Part shown: one piece after another, positions 1 through 11,603 of the stretch
Numbering within the stretch: the first letter of the stretch is position 1
Layout: each line of letters opens with the position of its first letter
Assembly (NCBI RefSeq): GCF_949628265.1
Contig: NC_088790.1
Span: 10,668,545 to 10,732,544, forward strand
From: Cloeon dipterum
Taxonomy: Eukaryota > Arthropoda > Insecta > Ephemeroptera > Baetidae
Length of the DNA stretch: 64,000 bases
Reading direction: 5' to 3'
The notes under the pieces: generated by a model
Database searches by the model: none
What the model saw: only the letters and a program-made list of their open reading frames with translations
What the model was told of the DNA's origin: nothing
Translations under genes and position numbers: made by a program

Positions 1-34
1 CGGAGACAGCAATATAAAAACGGGGGGTACTCAC

Positions 35-500
35 CAGTGGTGCCGACACATCGCACGCACTCGCTGGACCAAATCTACGGGGGCCGCGGCGTGGAGGCGG
101 CAATTCGGCCGAAAAGTGCCGACGCTGAAAGTATATTCGTGGATTCGGAGAGAGTGCCTAGGCAGAGCGGGCCACTCACCGCACAGAGAGAGAAAAGAGC
201 CCGGCCTGGCGAGCGGCCAGCTTCCACTTCTTCAATTCTCGGTCGGTCCGTCGGTCGGTCGGTCGGCTGGCTGGCCCCGTCCGCACTAGAAAGAGAGAGA
301 GAGGAAGAGAAAGAGAGAGAAAGAGAGAAAGAGCCGCGCGCAGGCACGCAGGGACACACTGCTAAACTGACTGCTCGGACCGCGGCCGCTATTGTGACAC
401 ACGTATTGTCCCGCCGCCGCCGCCGCCACCACCGGACCGACCACCATCTTCAGTCGCCCGCCCAAAGCTTCCTGCAACCGTGTGCTTCCTTTGCCTGGGC
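35..500 (-). other. Putative first exon / promoter of a gene leaving the left edge
   Basis: A GC-rich block stands out from AT-rich surroundings. Its minus strand ends in a strong splice donor, CACTG followed by gtgagtacc, at 35/34. It looks like a mostly non-coding first exon whose gene continues beyond the window start. The minus-strand reading frame here (75-359) stops before the donor and is dominated by low-complexity Ser/Leu from the GA tract, so I do not call it coding. CpG content and the GAGA tract fit a promoter-proximal region. The right boundary is a guess from base composition. Confidence 0.35.
288..333. repeat. GA-rich (GAGA) low-complexity tract
   Basis: Near-pure purine run of GAGA/GAAA units on the plus strand, CT on minus. 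It may be a GAGA-factor-type promoter element because it lies in the GC-rich first-exon-like block. It also produces spurious Ser/Leu and Arg/Glu reading frames on both strands. Confidence 0.8.
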
Positions 501-794
501 TCCAGTGCAGCAGTCAACATTTCCTGACCAATGGGTTGGCGTGCCATAACATATTAAATTAGCCAAAATCTTATGGATCGTAAATAAAATTAACTTGCTT
601 TGTCAAAATTTTCCATATCACCGTTTAGAATTATCCAAAGTAGGTCAGGAACACGCATTCGCTAATGACGTTTTAATTCGAATATGTTTCGAAAGAAATT
701 CCACTGAACGTAAATAAAAAATAAAACATTTGTCAGAAGATCATAAATTCAGCTTCCTCGGTGTGTTGAGAGCTTGTTATTATCCCGTCGTAGT

Positions 795-924
795 TCTACA
801 GAAATGTCCTGCTCAACTAATTTCGGCTACTGGTAGCAGCCCTAACGCATGAGCTTCCTGTCCCATCTGGAGGCTGAGGATAACTCAAGTAGCCGAGACT
901 AGTAGAGCAGCACATTTCTGTAGA
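795..924. repeat. Short inverted repeat (hairpin, ~35-bp arms)
   Basis: The segment 797-830 is the near-perfect reverse complement of 889-924: tctacagaaatgt...cggctac on the left against gtagccgag...acatttctgtaga on the right. About 58 bp separate the arms. It could be a small MITE or a stem-loop transcript. No coding sequence lies inside. Confidence 0.7.
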
Positions 925-3227
925 TATGCGGAAAAATAAACAGCTCGCTACACTCATAGGAAACTGCATTTAATTTCAACTTACGATTATGACAGCCTCG
1001 CGTGCTGCTGCCTTCATTGGCATATATCAAGAAATGATAATAAAACACGTCCAATGAGAAAAACGCTTATAATAACAGTCAAATTGTATTTTTAAAGATA
1101 ATTTAAACTCTCAAATATCAATATTTTTTATAAAGAGTGAACTCTTTAAGACAAGGCAATAATAATTAATTGTTCATAAAAAGGGTGTGGTCTCATTTAA
1201 AAAGTCATAATTAACGGGCAATCCAAGATAATTATAAATTAATTTACAGTAAAAAAACATCAATTTAGCTTTGGCAAATAGTTTTTCTAAATTTTATTAA
1301 AATATATTGATATCACAGCAAACGAATTTCAAAAGAGATAAAGCCAAGAAGTTTGTACGTGTATACAACCTGTCGAACACGTGAGTATTTCCGGTTGCCT
1401 ATTTCTACGTTGCGCGCGTCGTTTGACAGAGGCTGCCTCTGAGACCTATTTGGAATTTCATGTTGCAATCAAATGTAGTGCACTGATTGTGTTCATAATT
1501 TCCCATGGATGGTGCAGAGTTTATATTTAAACAAGTACATCAGCTTTATAAAAGGCCCCCTAATGGTGAACTGTAGATGATAAACTATCTCAAACCCTCC
1601 GATCAATAAATTATTTAATTAATTTTTATTTTATTTTATTTGTATTACACAGCGGTACAAAAATCGAAGCTTCTCCATTTCTGTCCACGCATTTAGAAAT
1701 GAGTCTCAAACAACAAAATATTAATAACAATAAGTTGTTAATTAATCATTAAATTCTTTGGATTCCTTCAAAATTATGGGAATGTGTTGATTAAAACGTG
1801 ATTTGTCCATTGAATTGTCTTTGATTTTTACGATATTCAAGCGAAACTATCTGCGAAACTTTAAAAATGAGCATATTTTCACTCGATACGGCTTTCATTA
1901 ATATCATTCTGCGTTTTTTAATCAATCCCAACTTGTGCATGCGAATTTTGTAAAAGTAGCCAAATTAGTATGTTCCATTTTAATGCAATGCTAATTGGTC
2001 TTACTACTAAGTAAGCTGGATCGCGTTTAAATCAGCGTTAGTATTATTTATGTCCTGTAAATTGGACATCGTCGGTGTTCGTAAATAAATCTAACCTAAT
2101 CTAATTATATGAGTGTAAAACATGAGAGATGCTATATTAAACGATTACAAGAACTACTGAGAAAATTAAAGATGGAAATGTAATTGCCAAGATGGATTTT
2201 TCATTTCAATTTGAATAAGTGAGCTCTTGATGTGCGCTTTTGGGGACTACGAGGCTCGCTTGTTGGCAGCAGCACCCTTTGCTCACCCTGCTTGAAACCA
2301 CTAAACTTGTAAATGCAGCCTGCACCAATATAAGTTTTTTCGCCAGTGCAGTGGAGAGACGAAGTATGCAGCATGCAGTGGAGACACGGAGTCGAGGGCG
2401 CGGTGGCAATGGAATATTTTCATTTCTTGACCTACTTTGGTGCCTTGTGTGCTCTGACAAAGCAATAAAAAGCGAGTTTGCTTCTGTCAAGTGTGCTCCG
2501 ACTGTAAGAGGAATCAGCCGAGGAGACGAAAAAGCAGCCCTTATTAAAAGCCTCAGTGCACTCTGCTTGTTACACGCGCGAAATGTGAGAGTTTCTCGGA
2601 ATTTTTCTGCTTGCCAACAATGCATATTTACACGAATATGAGCGCAGGGTTTGATGTCAAAGTGCAGGTCAGGATTCATTTTATACGGTGCGACTTTGAA
2701 CGAGGCTTGAGAACTTTCGTACGGCTGTGTGAGATAAAACTTCGTGCATTCCACCCTATTCCGTGCTTTTGTGTTCATGCAATGTAATTAAATGTGGGAA
2801 AAACGTATCAGATCCACATACTAGACACAGTTGGAACGTAAAATATTTTGTTTAAAATTGACTAAATTAAGTTTCATTTTATCAATAACGAATTGACCCA
2901 TAGTTGAAGACTGCTAATAATCGAGCTAATTGCTAGAAGGACGAATGTTCTAGAGTTCTCGATATTTCCGGGGAAAAGGAGTTAAAATGTGCTTATATGA
3001 ATTTCTAGAGCCAACTGTAGATTATTTATTTTTTTTCGAATTTTTCATCGCTGTATAATGGCCATTATTTTTAAGTAAAAACGTTAATTTTTCTATATTT
3101 TTCATGGACTAAAAAACTTTTCATGCCAAATATTTCAGCAATAAAAGCACTCAAAAATTTTGATGAGCAACTGGGAAGAAGCAGGAAAATATAATATATT
3201 ATATGTAATATTGAAATTATCGGTTAT
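925..3227. other. AT-rich non-coding stretch with one GC-richer patch
   Basis: Mostly AT-rich with frequent stops on both strands. The patch 2240-2780 is less AT-rich and open on both strands, which suggests base composition rather than a gene. No splice-site pattern or recognisable protein was found. Confidence 0.5.
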
Positions 3228-3849
3228 TACTTGATTTTAATATTTTTGATGATTAATTAAGTTACTGATTTGCTGATTTACAACCAAAAATATACATTAA
3301 ATTTTTAAAATCACAACCCAGTCAGAGGATGGTCTTAACCCGGTGTTTGTCAGATATGGAGCCCTATTTCACTTTTTCCTTCGACTGCAAAGTTATTTTT
3401 CGTTTTGTTTATCTGAATGTTTGTATTTATTGTAATTTGTATTTTGCTTACTCTAATAAAACCATACGCGCATCTCTTCTGGGAGCGAATTTGGCTCTGT
3501 TGTAAGCTAAATTGTTAAAAATACGAAAATAAGTATATATACTGATAAATACGTTTTTCATACTGTTTTAACGTTCACAATGCAGAATATTCAATTATAA
3601 TTGATGTTGATTACGTAATAAGGGTTGCATGTTGAGTAAATTTCTTGTTCTTTTGATGCTTTAAAAGCCTCTCTTTCTCTCAAGTGCGAGAAACCAATCC
3701 CAGGCAATTTGAGTGGCTTGCTGATGATGAAATAAATTTAGTTATACAGAAATTTTTGGTTAAAACTTGATTTTAATATCATCTGTCGGCTATTATACTA
3801 ATTTGCTGTTTTCCAACCAAAAATATGCATTAAATTGTTAAAATCACAA
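3228..3849. repeat. Direct-repeat pair (~85 bp, ~535 bp apart)
   Basis: Copy 1 is at about 3228-3316 and copy 2 at about 3764-3849. Both contain ACTTGATTTTAATAT, then TTTGCTG, then CCAACCAAAAATATRCATTAAAT, then TTAAAATCACAA. They are on the same strand with a few mismatches and small indels. This could be an LTR-like remnant, a tandem insertion or an old duplication. Confidence 0.65.
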
Positions 3850-3964
3850 GGTCTGAAACTTTTCCTCCGAAATGGTAAGTTAGGCATTTAAACAAGAACC
3901 TCATTTTTCAACTTTATGATCTGTAAAAAATTTAGTTTCAGCATGTTTTAGTAATTTATTACTC

Positions 3965-4330
3965 CCAGAGTGCAGTGCAGATTCCAGCGTATCAAGTGAA
4001 GGGTTACTCGGGTGACGTCGTCGCGCAGCTCACTTATTTAGGCTGGTGGCCGGCGGGCGCGCGAGGGGATGCTGCACACGGCGCGGGGGTCGCGAGATCA
4101 CCGCTGGGTGGCGCCGCTAGCATCACGCTGGGAGCCGCCGCACGGAACGCAACACAACGTACGGTCCATTGTGAGCTGAGCAGGGACCTGCCTGTGTGTG
4201 TTTTTTGCTCACTCGGCGCTCCGGCGTCCGCCGGGACACGCACAGCAGAGCTGCCTCGTTTTTATGAATTATTATACTGCGCGCCCGTTTGCTGGCAGGC
4301 GCAGCGAAGTAATTTCAAAGTTGCCTAATG
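3965..4330. promoter_or_regulatory. CpG-rich island, possible promoter or exon
   Basis: A sharply bounded GC- and CpG-rich block in AT-rich DNA, containing a CRE-like TGACGTCG near 4013. Reading frames are open on both strands, as expected from base composition. No protein family was recognised. It could be a promoter or a 5' exon of an unplaced gene. Confidence 0.3.
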
Positions 4331-4952
4331 GGCTTTTTTGCACTGCGTATTTCAACTTTTTCATTTATTCTGAACATGTGAATTAATTCTAACTGAGGAA
4401 ATGATCGATACCACTGTGAGTGTAATTCCAAGTTCAGTGTTTATGACTTGCTCTCAGCTGGGCATTTATTGGAGTTATTGCTATTTACAAAACACGTTTT
4501 AAATTTCTTATATTTTGAATATCATTCCGATAAAATGATATCACAAGCATGAAAATAAAACATTATTACCCACAGGCTTCCGCAATTGCATGGCAAATAA
4601 CTTGTAATTTTTAATTTGCCGTTTGAAATAAGATTGATTTTTTATTAAAATAATCATTATTTACAATATTATAAAAGCAACCCTTTTGGTCATTATTTGA
4701 CCGTGTATGAAATTCACTCATTGTTAACTTTAAATAATAATTACTAAACCTATTTATTTGGAATATTAAATATGGCGATTATTGAAAGTTTGGAAATGCT
4801 ATAAGCTTTCCGATGAGTGTTTGGCCAGTTGCGAAAGCCCCTTAGTTTTCATATCCACCAATAGAAGGTGCCAGAGGTCACTTATGATTTTTATTGCACT
4901 CTTCAGTTACGAATTAAGACTCAATCCTGCTGCTGTAATTTCTGATCATAGT

Positions 4953-7026
4953 GAGGGGGTGGTGTCATCCAGCGGAATCAAATATGCGAATTCCTTTTGA
5001 TAGTTGCGGTTCATTGAGTTCCATAGTATGGAAATTAGACTGAAATATATTTATAACAATTTTAATCTTGCGAATAGCGTGTCAATAATATAACAATAAT
5101 TATCTCAGTAAAACAATAGTTTTACGACCCTGGTTAAGTCTTTGGGTCCAACAATTACAGTAAAGTATTCGCTTCTCGCTTGAGGGTGAGCGGTCAGTAT
5201 AAGGAGAATTACACAAAGTAAAGGAGAAGAATTTATCATACAGTAATAGCGACATCTATATAGGTTGGGATTGATACAAACTTAGTTAACGCCAGAATGT
5301 GCAGATAATTACTGAGTCCTGACAATCCTTTCTATTTTACAGAATGTCAAAATTTACCCATTGTTTGATTTTTCCTAAATGTTTTATTCTAAAAGTATTT
5401 TACATTATTTTTTGCTCTATTTTAAATTTTAATAATTTCAAAAATTCATTTTGAAAATTTTCAAAGTTCTCTGAATAAAATTATGAAATAAAAAATACCT
5501 CCATTGGCTCACAAGATGGCACTCGCATACAAATTTAATAATTATGAAGAAATCCAAATATTTTTTCTTTGAAGCAAAAGATTTGGAATATACAATCAAT
5601 TAGAAACGCACTTGGTGGAAAATAAAAATCAAGATATGAAGTCGCAATTCCGGAAATCCACTCCTAATTTTTACAAAATCTTACTTAATAAAATAAGTTT
5701 ATTCTAGAAGTCTGTTAAAAAATCTCATTGTTAGTTTGATCTTCGGATACTATTGAAAAAATAAATTTTGCCACTTTGGTTTTAAACCGCATTTCAATGC
5801 TCAATATTTTCCATTTCGCAACCGAAATGGATCAGTTCGTTCGTTCGTTGTCCTATTTGCAGATGTATTTTAAACCTTTTGAGGACGCGAATCTAGCTCA
5901 CATCCCGGTGGCTGCAACCTTCAGCTGGATTATAATTAGCATTGTATCTGGGTCGGAAACAGACACTGAAAATGGGCACGTGTGTTTTGAATGTTGTTAG
6001 CAATTTCTGTCACAAATTTTAATATTGGGATGAAACAAGATATTTTGACAAAAAGTACTTTTTTAAGGGCGAGTGAAGAGAGTTAAGTGTTTATGAAGGA
6101 ATATATGGGTGTTTTGAAACTATTTTTAATATACTTTCAAGTATTCAGGGCCAGCTCCGGTGCATATAGTGCTAGAAAAATGAAATTATTCCTTGAAGAA
6201 GAGGGGGATTAAGGGACAAAGGATTAAAATGGATGATGGTTACCACCCTGAAACCTTTTTGGCTCGTCAGAGAGCATCAAGACGAGGTAACGGTGTGCAG
6301 TTTTTGCATTTCTGGCCAACCGTACAGAAGCCGAAATCTCGCGTGCACTTGATATTTTGATTTTGACCCAAAGCCGGTTTTGATCTTTGACCTGAAATAT
6401 CTCAAAAGAGTAACATATCACCATATCAAAAATTGCAAGGCAGAAAATAATATTAAAATAATTAAAATGATAATGAAATATTTATGAAACCCCAAAAGGT
6501 GTACCTGAAAAAAATTAAAACATGCTTCTTTTCTTAGAATATTTGAAATTATAAATTGGTGGCCTAAACCTTTGACCTAGAAAAATATTTTTATCGCAAA
6601 CCTAAGCTTTCGAGTAATATTTAAAACGTTTCATATTGTGATAACTTTGTATTCTGAGCTGAGTGTTTATCTTAACCTATAGATGTCGCTATTACGGTAT
6701 AATAAGTTCTTCTCCCTTAACCTGTGTAATACTCCTTACTGACCGCTCACCTTCGCTCGCTACCGGTCATATCACACTCACGCTCCCTGGCCAGGAGCCG
6801 CTCAAGCGAGAAGCTAAAACATAATGGTACTTATATGTAGACTCGAAGACTTTAACAGGGTAAGACTATTATTTCACTGTGATAATAATTATTGTTATAT
6901 GTATTATTGACACGCAATTGCATAATTATAATTGTTGTAAAATACATAGTTCAGTCTAGTGGGATTCAATAAACCGCAACCAACAAAAGGAATTTGCACA
7001 TTTGATTACGCTGGACGACCCCCCAA
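4953..7026. mobile_element. ~2.07-kb element with long inverted arms
   Basis: The left arm (4953-about 5277) and right arm (about 6665-7026) are diverged reverse complements over about 330-360 bp. Matching landmarks are the CATCCAGCG...AATCAAAT block (left, 4976-) with its complement near 7000; GCGTGTCAATAATA (left) with TATTATTGACACGC (right); TTCTCGCTTGAG with CTCAAGCGAGAA; and AATAGCGACATCTATA with TATAGATGTCGCTATT. The interior is about 1.4 kb and AT-rich, with no transposase-like frame (longest open stretch about 74 codons). It fits a non-autonomous DNA transposon or foldback element. Target-site duplications were not resolved. Confidence 0.7.
6225..6365. repeat. Dispersed repeat copy A
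   Basis: A segment around AACGGTGTGC...TGCATT...AGAAGCCGA (6289-6335) recurs in similar form at 54006-54052. It lies inside the 2-kb inverted-arm element, so the element's interior is probably itself repetitive. Confidence 0.5.
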
Positions 7027-7029
7027 CAG

Positions 7030-10000
7030 TTTGTTACAAATACTTTTTAAAATTGTGTCTGATCTATATGATCTTGATATCGAACATTCAATTCAATTCA
7101 TCTTTATTTATTTCATGGCATGTCACTGCAAAAGAGATCATGTGGAATCTCATCACTACATTGCAGGCATCCATTTGCAAATATTTTTATTAAATTTCTA
7201 CAAGACTAATCGACGTATTTTTAAGAATAAAGTAAATCAGATACTGCGTGTATTTATTTAATGCACAGCTGATTAGGGAGCACAAACCGGATCCGAGATT
7301 TGGAAGAAAAATAGGACCTCCATTCTCTGGGAACAACAAGCGAGAGAAAAACACGGAACTTAATACTTTTAACCAGTTGCACCATGGGTGCATCGGATCG
7401 GAAGTGATTTATTATTGCCTCGGGTCCATTGTGTCAATAAAAAAATATAATCCAGTGAATTGCATTCGTCGAAGGAGCCAGACAAGAATAATGATTTCAT
7501 CCGCGATCGCACACATGCTGTTTTCGGCTTGATGCGGGTTCGGCAAAAGCTGCGAGGCGGTGCCCTCGCGAGTACGCATGCAATATGACCTCTTTATATA
7601 TGCCCCAAGGGTTGTTTACCCGCGCAACCTTCCTCAGGTGTGCACACAAAGCCCATCACTCACCCTTCAGAATTCCTCCCCCCGGCCAAATAGTCCCTCG
7701 CATTGTTGCATTCTTTTGAGGTGAAAGGTTGTCTAGTGACACACGTCGTGTAAAAAATTCAATGTGGAGTAGTCTCTTGCTAAAAAAACAAATTTAAACT
7801 AATATTCTCGAGGTATTGACTGAATTGATACAATTTTCATATTTAACACTAATAATGAAAAATGATGAATTTTTAACAGCTTTTCAGTGCACCTCTAGAT
7901 GCAAAATATACGTGATTTGAGGCATAATATTTTCGTATTTTTTGCAATATAAAAAACTAAAGATCTTTTTAGAATCCTGTAAATAATATTATTTTGTGTA
8001 ATGCATTACTAATGAGCTGCAGGAGAAATTAAACTATCCCTGATATTTACACACTAAAATTTGATGTAGAAAAAGAAAGAAATACACACGTAGGAAGTTA
8101 AATTAAAATAATTGTTTTCAGAACGTCAATTATTAACCACCAATTGATTTGTCTCATTTATAATGTCTACAGACCAAATTTAAACTAATTTTAACAAAAA
8201 CTGTTTTAAATCAATTTTACAATTTTTGCAATTTTCTTAAAATCTCCAAAAATTACCGTCGAATAAACGAACAAATTGCGCGACTGTATGTGGTTCATGA
8301 GTAAAGGCCTCACGAATCCAATGGTTTCGCCAAAACCTTAAACGTCGAATCCTCTAAAAGTTCCCTAATTGTCAGGTTTGCACGGAGTTATACCAACTAT
8401 GATTCAGAATTCAATGCAGCTAATACCATGGTATGAATTTTGGTTTGGAGATTGCCTAAGGGGCCGAAACAGCCATTGTGCTGTACGAAAACTTAGTGTT
8501 TAATGTTTAATTTTTCTATAAAAATTTCACTGATATTAGCTATCCTACCTGAGTAACTCCACACAGATCTCAGCCATTTTACGTAAATATTCATTACATT
8601 AGATTTAAAACTATAACTTTATGTAAATCCCGTGTATTTTTCAATTATTCGACATTCGACACAAAAAGATGAATTCTAAGGAAACATTGATCGAGCCGAA
8701 ATTCCAACGTCTGTTTTTTGCTCCATACGTAGGACGTCGACCCTGCTTGCACGCGCAATCCTCGGATTCTGCCTGTGCTCACACAAAGCGCCGGCACGTC
8801 TGTGTTGCGCACGCAATGCTATATTGCCAAAAGGCAGGTATGCGAAGGGTGCAGACTCTCCCTCCGCCCCTAGTGCCTCGCAGACACACCTGGGTATTGT
8901 GCAACACACGTTATTCACCTCCGCTACTACCCGCAGGGAAACCACCCTTGTTTACGTCGTGGATCGTACTCACCTTTTTTCTCTATGAAATATACCTGCT
9001 GCGCGGCAACAAGCTCACGCTGAGGCCTCTTCTCTTTTCATTCGACATTGCGGGTCTACTCATGGGGAAAAATTAGGGGAGCCGGCAAACAATATACAAC
9101 TTTTGACAGATCTTCTGCATTGATAAATTGAAGTTTTTTGTTAGTAACATCGCATAGAACCAATATTTTTTCATTTGGAATATAAAATAAAATTATTAAA
9201 TTTTTACTCTCGTGGCTAAAATTTAATTTAGCACAGCTAGTCGCGTTTTGTGTCACTCATTTTAATGTTAATTAAAACAAAATCAAATTTATGAACTCCT
9301 GGACTGGCACGTTGTCGGAAGTACTTAAAACTAATATGACTTAAGCCCAAAATTGATAATTACAACAACGATCAATTTAACATTTAGCACGATCCGAGTA
9401 ATTGGATTTCCGACAGCACGCCGTGTTTAAAGAAATGCGCGCTGCTGGGAGCGCGTCGATGGTTTCAAGAATGAAGATTTACAAACCGGTCCTGAGCAAC
9501 TCCATTACATGACGTGCTAAACTAGATAATTAATTAATTACACATATGATTTAGTGGTGCAAATTTTAAATTAATCATTAACCGCTAATTAAAACGCGAA
9601 AGAGGTTCTGAATAGTTTGCATCGTGTTGTTTGATGGTGCCGAAATTCAATCAGCTTATATGGGTTCTTTGTTCGCAGTCCATTAAATTTTTAATGATTA
9701 TTACATTTTTTAAGAAAAGCGCTTAAATGGTGGAATTTTTTATGATATGAGATTCAGTTATATGGAATTGTTCGTGATTGAAAATTAAATTTTGTAAATA
9801 ATTTCTGCATCAATTGAGCAATCAATTTAGCTTTAGGAGACCCTTTTCTGAACTAAGACTTCCTCCAATGAGGCCCGTGCGCCCATGTTATTCGTTCACA
9901 ATGTTATTGGGATGCGAGTTATCGCGAGTTGATCGCTCTCGGGGGATAGAAAGAGATAAAAACTTTCAAAATTAAATGTAGTGCGCCTTTGCGTCAAAAA

Positions 10001-11100
10001 ATAACTGTATCATAATTAATTATATATAAACAATTTTACGAAAGTTGGCATTACATGGTATTTTTGTACACATCGCAGCTTTTATTACTGCTACTCTTTT
10101 TTGTTTTATTTTTAATCTCTTTCATGTCTTTCATTATATACATTTTTAAATGCCTAAAAACTAACCAATTGTTTCCAATCTTATTTAGTCTCATATATCT
10201 AGGGCTGAGAATTTCAGATTTTTTCGGAAAAATATTCGACTGTTTTACTGTGTAAATTTGACGGTTTTCAACGGCTTCTGGACCTATCTAGACGGGTTTT
10301 CGAGCCATTGCTATAACAATGTTACAGTAAAAATTATCATTTTTACTGAAAAAATTTTATATTCTTGTCCGAATGTCAAAATGGTAATATCTTAAATCCA
10401 TGAACTAAAAATACAGATAAACGCTTTGAACAATAAATTTTAGGTTATTCACATTTTTTCTTCTAAGTTGAAAAATTATAAAAACGGAAACGTAACGGTT
10501 TAATCCTCTTTAGAGAATACATTGATCCTTTTTAATCTTACTTGAATCTTAATTTGTTTTTTAACACTTCTTACATAATCACCAAAACTAATTGGACAGG
10601 AATTTTTTCCATTTTGCAATCATAATGGAATGAATTCATGAAAATGAAAAAATAAATTGTATCTATAATTTGAGAAAAATGGAAATGGAAACCAATCTGT
10701 TTCTCAACAGGTCTAGTAAAAATTGCAAAAAATATATACTTTGGCATGTGACAAAATGTTTCGACTGAAAAACTAGTCAATATAACTTTTTCTGCTCAAA
10801 AACTAATACAATTAAACTGTGAGAAATATTTTCTGACACGCGAAGCTATTATCCACGCACACTTAGCCAATTTAGATGCTTTTAGGGGTAAGTTCCAGAC
10901 AGTTTTCATTTATTTTAAATGGCGTAGAATTACGCGATTCGTGCTCATTTGATGGGTACGCAACAATTGGAAGCTGAAAATATAGCCAATCGTCTAAATA
11001 TCACTGTCTTAAATGATTACATAAAAATCCCCTTTCCTCTTTTAAATTCTGTCCAAAAAGTGTGGTCAAAACACTTTATGAAAACTAAATAAAAAATAGA
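7030..11100. other. Intergenic, no supported gene
   Basis: AT-rich with frequent stops. A GC-richer block near 7540-7700 holds a TATA-like TTTATATATGC. Another at 8690-9050 contains an ATG-initiated frame of 135 codons (8669-9076), but its composition is skewed, both strands are open, and it has no recognisable domain beyond a hydrophobic stretch. Neither is called as a gene. Confidence 0.4.
8290..8365. repeat. Dispersed repeat copy (pairs with 43585-43645)
   Basis: The stretch AATCCAATGGTTTCGCCAAA...GTCGAATCCT recurs at about 43585-43630 as AATTCAATGGTTTCGCCAGA...ATCGAATCCT. About 40 bp are roughly 80% alike by eye. It is an old interspersed repeat. Confidence 0.45.
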
Positions 11101-11199
11101 ACATTGTATATCATACATTTTAGAGTAGCCATGACATTGGATAAAAAATGGACAGAGTTAAGATTCCAAGAATGGGAAAGGCCAGAAAATATGAGAACT

Positions 11200-11603
11200 T
11201 TCAATTTTACTTTCCACCTGATTGCGAGTGTGCGGTTAGAAGCCCGACTCACGAACAGAGCAAATCGCGGCTGCGATCGAGCGAGTGCAAAGAGTGCGAA
11301 TTGCGGTGCAGGTTTGAGTACAGAACCGCGAGAGGGCGCGGCCGTCGAGTTTTTTAAATGCCACGCGCACCGCTCGGCGTACTCATCACACAATACCTGA
11401 GTGACGTAAGTCTTTATAATCGGCGGGCGGCGGGAGAGTGGGGGAAAATTTCTCAGGTATTGTGCTGTTGTCGGTGCAGCAGGACGTGGAGCACTTGGAG
11501 CAGTGTCACACGGCCAGGACGATCAGAAGCCGCGTGCAGCTGGACCCTTGCGCCCCGAGCCGCCCCCGACCGCCGCCGCCGCCTCCGCCGAGAACCCTAA
11601 GAG
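11200..11603 (+). other. Putative 5' exons of the downstream plus-strand gene
   Basis: Two exons are indicated by splice signals. The first ends ...CCTGAGTGAC with donor gtaagt at 11405/11406. A 74-nt intron ends in tcggtgcag, and the second exon (11480-11603) ends in CTAAGAG with donor gtgagt. A small open frame from ATG 11358 runs through both and ends in a proline-rich stretch. If spliced to the acceptor at 15709 it meets an in-frame TGA, so these would be leader exons with an upstream ORF. If spliced to a second AG at 15732 (24 nt further, same phase), the frame continues into the main ORF and adds an N-terminal extension. The left limit is uncertain. Confidence 0.45.

Noticed and set aside
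37-549. Plus-strand 170-codon frame at the left edge
   Set aside because: It begins with GTG, is driven by low-complexity GA and CGC repeats, and runs antisense to a strong minus-strand splice donor.
2206-2778. Minus-strand 190-codon open frame with an opposing plus-strand frame
   Set aside because: Both strands are open in a GC-richer patch, no splice sites or domains are visible, and the peptide looks random.
3975-4386. Open frames in the CpG-rich block
   Set aside because: Frames are open on both strands because of base composition; no family resemblance.
8669-9076. 135-codon ATG frame with a hydrophobic stretch
   Set aside because: The opposite strand is equally open, no signal, domain or splice evidence supports it, and usage looks non-coding.
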